From positions 4,836,001 through 4,900,000 of the forward strand of contig NZ_CP065997.1 in NCBI RefSeq assembly GCF_016127315.1: 64,000 nt of DNA, in the 5' to 3' direction. This document shows, piece after piece, positions 60,448 through 64,000 of the stretch (the first letter of the stretch is position 1; each line of letters opens with the position of its first letter). The notes beneath the pieces are model-generated. The model was not told the origin of the DNA. It did not search any database and worked only from the letters and a program-made list of their open reading frames with translations. The position numbers were made by a program, and so were the translations under genes. The stretch is from Achromobacter deleyi (GTDB lineage Bacteria; Pseudomonadota; Gammaproteobacteria; Burkholderiales; Burkholderiaceae_B).

Positions 60448-60912
60448 CTACAGGCTCAGTTTCATGCCGTCGTGACTGGCCTTGAACCCGAGGCTTTCAT
60501 AGAAGCGACGGGCGTCGGGCCGGGCGCGGTCGGTGGTCAGCTGCACCATCTCGCATCCCTGCGAGCGGCATTGCTCGATGGCCCACTCGAACATGGCGCG
60601 CCCCAGGCCCTGGCCGCGCGAGGACGAGGCGATGCGCACGCTCTCGATCTGTCCGCGCCATTGGCCCAGCCGCGACAGGCCGGGTATGAACGATAACTGC
60701 AAACAGCCGACCAGGCGCGCGTCGCGCTCGACCACCGCGAAGAACTGGTTCGGGTCCTGCTCGATGGCGGCAAAAGCCGCAGTGTAGCGGGGGTTGAGCG
60801 GAATCGAGGGATCTTCGCGCCTGGCGCCCAGTTCGTCGTCGGCCAGCATGGCCACGATGTCGGGCAGGTCGTCGGCGCGGGCGCGGCGGAAACGCAAGGG
60901 GGAATCGGTCAT
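60448..60912 (-). CDS. GNAT-family N-acetyltransferase
   Basis: The 154-residue protein starts at ATG 60912. It has RFRRARADDLPDIVAML at the start, FFAVVERDARLVGCLQLSFIPGLSR, and the acetyl-CoA loop IASSSRGQGLGRAMFEWAIEQCRSQGC, followed by RARPDARRFYESLGFKASHDG. It is a typical small-molecule or aminoglycoside-type acetyltransferase. It lies 11 bp after the gene for the Nu-class glutathione transferase and is presumably co-transcribed with it. Confidence 0.87.
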   Translation of the reverse strand: MTDSPLRFRRARADDLPDIVAMLADDELGARREDPSIPLNPRYTAAFAAIEQDPNQFFAVVERDARLVGCLQLSFIPGLSRLGQWRGQIESVRIASSSRGQGLGRAMFEWAIEQCRSQGCEMVQLTTDRARPDARRFYESLGFKASHDGMKLSL

Positions 60913-60923
60913 CGCGGCCTCGC

Positions 60924-61622
60924 TCAGCGCACGTTCCGGGCGGACTGGCCGAACAGGATGCGGTGCGATTCGTCGTCGCTGACGGACGGCGCGGTGTTGA
61001 CCTTGTCGGCCAGCGCGTAGGCGCGCTGCACGGCCGGGCGGGCGGCGATGGCGTCGAACCAGCGCTTCAGGTGCGGAAAGTCGTTCAGGTCCTGGCCCTG
61101 CTTGGCGTGCGGCACGATCCAGGGGTAGGCGGCCATGTCGGCGATGGAGTAGTCGCCGGCGACGAATTCGCGGTCGGCCAGGCGCTTGTTCAGCACGCCG
61201 TAGAGGCGGTTGGTTTCCTTGACGTAGCGTTCGATGGCGTAGGGGATGCGCTCGGGCGCGTAGCCGGAGAAGTGGTGGTTCTGGCCGGCCATGGGGCCCA
61301 GGCCGCCCATCTGCCAGAACAGCCATTGCGAGACCTCGGCGCGGCCGCGCAGGTCGGCGGGCAGGAAGCGGCCGGTCTTTTCGGCCAGGTACTGCAGGAT
61401 GGCGCCGGATTCGAACAGCGACAGCGGCGCGCCGCCGTCGGCGGGCTGCTGGTCGACGATGGCCGGAATGCGGTTGTTGGGCGCGATGGCCAGGAACGCG
61501 GGCTTGAACTGGTCGCCCTTGCTGATGTTGACCGGGTGGATCTCGTACGGCAGCCCGGCTTCTTCCAGGAAAATCGTGATCTTGTGGCCGTTCGGGGTGG
61601 TCCAGTAATAGAGATCGATCAT
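60924..61622 (-). CDS. yfcG: YfcG-type (Nu-class) glutathione transferase / disulfide reductase
   Basis: The 232-residue protein has the YfcG-like start MIDLYYWTTPNGHKITIFLEEAGLPYEIHPVNISKGDQFKPAFLAIAPNNRIPAIVD, with Thr8/Thr9-Pro-Asn as the GSH-binding pair, and the C-terminal GPMAGQNHHFSGYAPERIPYAIERYVKETNRLYGVL. Nu-class members show disulfide-bond reductase activity with glutathione rather than ordinary transferase activity. Length is about 20 residues more than E. coli YfcG. It is followed by the GNAT gene in the same direction. Confidence 0.85.
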   Translation of the reverse strand: MIDLYYWTTPNGHKITIFLEEAGLPYEIHPVNISKGDQFKPAFLAIAPNNRIPAIVDQQPADGGAPLSLFESGAILQYLAEKTGRFLPADLRGRAEVSQWLFWQMGGLGPMAGQNHHFSGYAPERIPYAIERYVKETNRLYGVLNKRLADREFVAGDYSIADMAAYPWIVPHAKQGQDLNDFPHLKRWFDAIAARPAVQRAYALADKVNTAPSVSDDESHRILFGQSARNVR

Positions 61623-61746
61623 GGGGATTCCTCAGCGTCTTGGCGCCGCCGGCCAATGCCGGCGGATCGGAAGGCCCATGATAGCGGCGCGCGGGGCGGG
61701 CGGCCGAATACCCGGGGGCGCGGTGCGGGTTTGGCCCGCGGCCGGG

Positions 61747-62646
61747 TCAGGCCGCGCCGGGCCGGGCGCCGCCGCGCAGGCGCCACTGCCAGTTCAGGCT
61801 GACGCCGGCGGCCGCCACGAAGATCATCGCCACGCCCAGCACCTGGGTGGCGTCCATGCGGTGGCCGTACACCACCAGGTCCAGCAGGATCGCCACGGCC
61901 GGGTAGATGAAGCTGAGGGCGGCGGTCGAGGTGGTGGGCAGCTTCTGGATCGCCGAATACATCAGGATGTACATCAGGCAGGTGTGGACCAGGCCCAGCG
62001 CCACCAGGTAGCCCCATTGCAGCGGCGCGGCGGGCAGCGCCTGGAAGTCGGCCATGGGCAGCAGCATCACCGCGCCCAGCGTCACCTGCACCAGCGCCAG
62101 CACCTGCGGCGGGATGCCCTTCAGGCGCTTGACGATGACGGCGGTGATGCCATAGAGGGCCGCCGCGCCCAGCCCCAGCAGCAGGCCCGACAGATAGGCG
62201 TCGCCGCCGCTGTGGTCGGTGAGCTTGAGCACCAGCAGCAGGCCGGCGAAGGCGATCACCGACCACGCCAGCTTGCCGCGCGTGGGGCGTTCGCCCAGGA
62301 ACAGCGCGCCCAGGCCGATCAGGAAGAAGGGCTGCACGTTGTAGACGGCGGTGGCCAGCGAGATCGACGCCAGGCGGTAGGCCGAGAACAGCAGCACCCA
62401 GTTCAGCACCAGCGCGGCGCCGGCGGCCAGGGCCAGCGCCAGCGTGCGGGCCGTGAACAGGCCGGGCTTGAGCAGGCCGCGGGCCCAGCAGTACAGGAAC
62501 AGCGACAGCGCGCCGAAGACGCAGCGGAAGAACACCACGTTCCAGGCGCTCTGGCCGGATTCGAGGACGAACACGCCCAGGGTGCCGGACAGGGTCATGG
62601 CGGCGGCCATCTGGACCAGGCCGAGGCGATCGGAAGAGGGGGACAT
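61747..62646 (-). CDS. EamA/DMT-superfamily transporter
   Basis: The 299-residue protein has about ten spans in two EamA repeats (about 10-140 and 155-290). It has MSPSSDRLGLVQMAAAMTLSGTLGVFVLESGQSAW at the start and IQKLPTTSTAALSFIYPAVAILLDLVVYGHR before the last two spans. It is divergent from an Lrp/AsnC gene with 122 bp between starts, so it is probably an Lrp-regulated amino-acid exporter. Confidence 0.87.
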   Translation of the reverse strand: MSPSSDRLGLVQMAAAMTLSGTLGVFVLESGQSAWNVVFFRCVFGALSLFLYCWARGLLKPGLFTARTLALALAAGAALVLNWVLLFSAYRLASISLATAVYNVQPFFLIGLGALFLGERPTRGKLAWSVIAFAGLLLVLKLTDHSGGDAYLSGLLLGLGAAALYGITAVIVKRLKGIPPQVLALVQVTLGAVMLLPMADFQALPAAPLQWGYLVALGLVHTCLMYILMYSAIQKLPTTSTAALSFIYPAVAILLDLVVYGHRMDATQVLGVAMIFVAAAGVSLNWQWRLRGGARPGAA

Positions 62647-62768
62647 GGAAGGCTCCAGGGGACCGTGCGGTCCGCGATTCGATGGAGAAATTATCCCAGG
62701 CCGATCGGGCCGGTTATATGATGTTGCTGCGGCAGATTCGTCGTTGAACCTTCGTTCGGGTGGAATTT

Positions 62769-63236
62769 ATGCAGAATGACCTAAAGAATGAAAGCCCGGT
62801 CCTGGATGGTATCGATCGCCGCCTGGTGGAGATGCTGACGGCCAACGCGCGCACCACCACCGCCGACCTGGCGCGCCAGGTCGGCATGTCCGCGCCGAGC
62901 GTGGCCGACCGCTTGCGGCGGCTGGAGGAATCGGGCGTGATCCGCGCCTATACCCTGGACGTGGACCCGGTGGCGCTGGGCTACACGCTCGAGGCAATCG
63001 TGCGCATCCGGCCGCTGCCGGGCCAGTTGCGGCGGGTCGAGGGGCTGATCCAGGAGATCCCGCAATTCGTGGAATGCGACAAGGTCACGGGCGACGACTG
63101 CTTCATCGCGCGCGTGGTGCTGCGCTCGATCACCCACCTGGACGGCATCCTGGAGCGCGTGACCGAGTTCGCCGAGACCAACACCGCCATCATCAAGGCG
63201 CACACCGTGCGCCGCCGCCTGCCGCCGTTGCGCTGA
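62769..63236 (+). CDS. Lrp/AsnC-family transcriptional regulator
   Basis: The start is ATG 62769; a GTG nine bases earlier is less likely. The 155-residue protein has an N-terminal winged helix (about 12-62, GIDRRLVEMLTANARTTTADLARQVGMSAPSVADRLRRLEESGVI) and an RAM ligand-binding domain (about 75-150: EAIVRIRPLPGQLRRVEGLIQEIPQFVECDKVTGDDCFIARVVL). It should respond to amino acids and control the divergent DMT exporter. Confidence 0.88.
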   Translation: MQNDLKNESPVLDGIDRRLVEMLTANARTTTADLARQVGMSAPSVADRLRRLEESGVIRAYTLDVDPVALGYTLEAIVRIRPLPGQLRRVEGLIQEIPQFVECDKVTGDDCFIARVVLRSITHLDGILERVTEFAETNTAIIKAHTVRRRLPPLR

Positions 63237-63272
63237 ACGGCCGGCGCGGCGCGCCCGCCGGGCCGGAGCCTG

Positions 63273-63767
63273 TCAGGCGGCGGGCGCCGCCAGGGCGCGG
63301 ACGATGTCGTCCTTCAGGCCGGCCGGCGTGTCGGTGGGGGCGTAGCGCTTGATCACCTGGCCATCGCGGCCCACCAGGAATTTGGTGAAGTTCCACTTGA
63401 TGCCCTCGGTGCCGAAGACGCCGGGCTTTTCGCCCTTGAGCCAGCGGTACAGCGGGTCGGCGTCGGCGCCATTGACGTCGATCTTGGCGAACAGCGGGAA
63501 GGTGATGTCGTACTGCGTGGTGCAGAAGTCGAGGATCTCGGCCTCGTTGCCCGGCTCCTGGCGGCCGAACTGGTCGCAGGGAAAGCCCAGCACCGTCAGG
63601 CCGTCTTCGCGCAGGGCGCGGTACAGCGCTTCCAGGCCCGAATACTGTGGCGTGAAGCCGCATTTCGAGGCCACGTTCACCACCAGCAGCACCCGGCCGC
63701 GGTAGGCGGCCAGCGGCTGGTCGGCGCCGTGGATGTCGCGGGTCGAGAAATCGTAGATCGTGCTCAT
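63273..63767 (-). CDS. Glutathione peroxidase family protein
   Basis: The 164-residue protein has the thioredoxin-like fold with NVASKCGFTPQYSGLEALY (peroxidatic Cys36), LGFPCDQFGRQEPGNEAEI (resolving-type Cys and Gln) and IKWNFTKFLVGRDGQVIKRYAP (Trp, Asn). Bacterial members usually use thioredoxin rather than glutathione and detoxify H2O2 or lipid peroxides. The start at 63767 has an AAGGAG site. It lies 15 bp after the MFS gene, probably in one transcript. Confidence 0.93.
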   Translation of the reverse strand: MSTIYDFSTRDIHGADQPLAAYRGRVLLVVNVASKCGFTPQYSGLEALYRALREDGLTVLGFPCDQFGRQEPGNEAEILDFCTTQYDITFPLFAKIDVNGADADPLYRWLKGEKPGVFGTEGIKWNFTKFLVGRDGQVIKRYAPTDTPAGLKDDIVRALAAPAA

Positions 63768-63782
63768 GCGGGCTCCTTGGGG

Positions 63783-64000
63783 TCAGGCGTCGGAACGGGA
63801 CGAGGCCAGCGCGCCGGGTTGCGGCGGCTGCGCCATCCCGGCGTGGCGCCCATAGTAGCGCGTGCCCCACAGGGTCAGCAGCAACACCGCCGCGGTGATG
63901 GCGGCCGACATCCACGGCAGGTCGGTCAGCGGCAGGCCGTGGCCCAGTGCCAGGCTGCCGAGCCAGGCGCCGCCGGCGTTGCCCAGGTTGAAGGCGCCCT
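63783..64000 (-). CDS. MFS transporter, C-terminal fragment at window edge
   Basis: Reading the minus strand from 64000 gives an open frame of 71 visible residues ending at 63783. It has AFNLGNAGGAWLGSLALGHG, a motif at the start of a late span of the AraJ/YdhP-type sugar-efflux MFS proteins, followed by two hydrophobic segments (WMSAAITAAVLLLTLWG) and a polar tail. The beginning of the gene lies beyond the window. It is followed directly by the glutathione peroxidase gene. Confidence 0.75.
   Translation of the reverse strand, partial: GAFNLGNAGGAWLGSLALGHGLPLTDLPWMSAAITAAVLLLTLWGTRYYGRHAGMAQPPQPGALASSRSDA

Noticed and set aside
61646..61665. Hairpin CCGCCGGC-N4-GCCGGCGG as a terminator of the DMT gene
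   Set aside because: It has no T tract on either strand and lies just ahead of the yfcG start; it could be chance in this GC-rich DNA.

Overview
The window is about 67% GC chromosomal DNA from a betaproteobacterium of the family Alcaligenaceae, most likely Achromobacter or a close Bordetella relative. The main reasons are the codon bias, a Bug-type (TctC) periplasmic receptor, the ygfZ / mltG-tmk-holB-tatD-ankyrin block, a 429-residue glutamate dehydrogenase of Bordetella type, and the DUF3348-DUF802-OmpA-DUF2894 cluster known from Burkholderiales. The genus is an inference; no rRNA or tRNA gene lies in the window. Overlapping ATGA stop/start junctions are very common and help fix many start codons.

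Layout. 1-6.3 kb: the end of a carotenoid oxygenase, then a four-gene minus-strand cluster. In it, a MotA/ExbB/ZorA-like membrane protein with a giant helical tail (four exact-length 131-residue repeats) is coupled to an OmpA/MotB-like protein. 6.5-13 kb: a beta-propeller protein with a GTG-started regulator, an SMI1/KNR4-ankyrin protein, and a CaiB-type CoA-transferase facing a citrate synthase fused to an HTH domain. 13.2-19.5 kb: a tight catabolic operon (Bug receptor, RidA, amidohydrolase, FAH-family hydrolase, HpaH-like hydratase, HpaI-like aldolase) facing a flavin reductase-IclR pair. 19.5-31.5 kb: ordinary accessory genes (GNATs, nucleotidyltransferase, MarR with an AlkC-like HEAT protein, GST, retropepsin-like lipoprotein, LysR regulators, MFS, HAD, cytochrome c, DMT exporter) and a 15-copy heptanucleotide tandem repeat. 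31.5-35.9 kb: AraC regulator, an ECF42-type sigma factor with VOC and YciI partners, and an Xre/membrane-protein pair whose promoter lies between two mirrored palindromes. 36-38 kb: a motA-motB stator pair with no other flagellar gene nearby. 38-47.5 kb: a NYN-LOTUS RNA-related protein, then the conserved housekeeping block. 47.6-51.7 kb: IclR, an amino-acid ABC transporter and a HutG-like formimidoylglutamase in one run. 51.7-64 kb: a BBE-type FAD oxidase, glutamate dehydrogenase with a leader hairpin, AraC and a TonB receptor with a possible Fur box, a DUF3298 lipoprotein, a split lipoate-protein ligase, a Nu-class GST, EamA/Lrp, glutathione peroxidase and the end of an MFS gene.

The strongest candidate for an undescribed system is the 0.8-6.3 kb cluster. 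It looks like an ion-driven, peptidoglycan-anchored stator complex with a long periodic cytoplasmic tail, comparable in architecture (not in demonstrated homology) to ZorAB. Functions are assigned from visible motifs and remembered family features; no database search was run.
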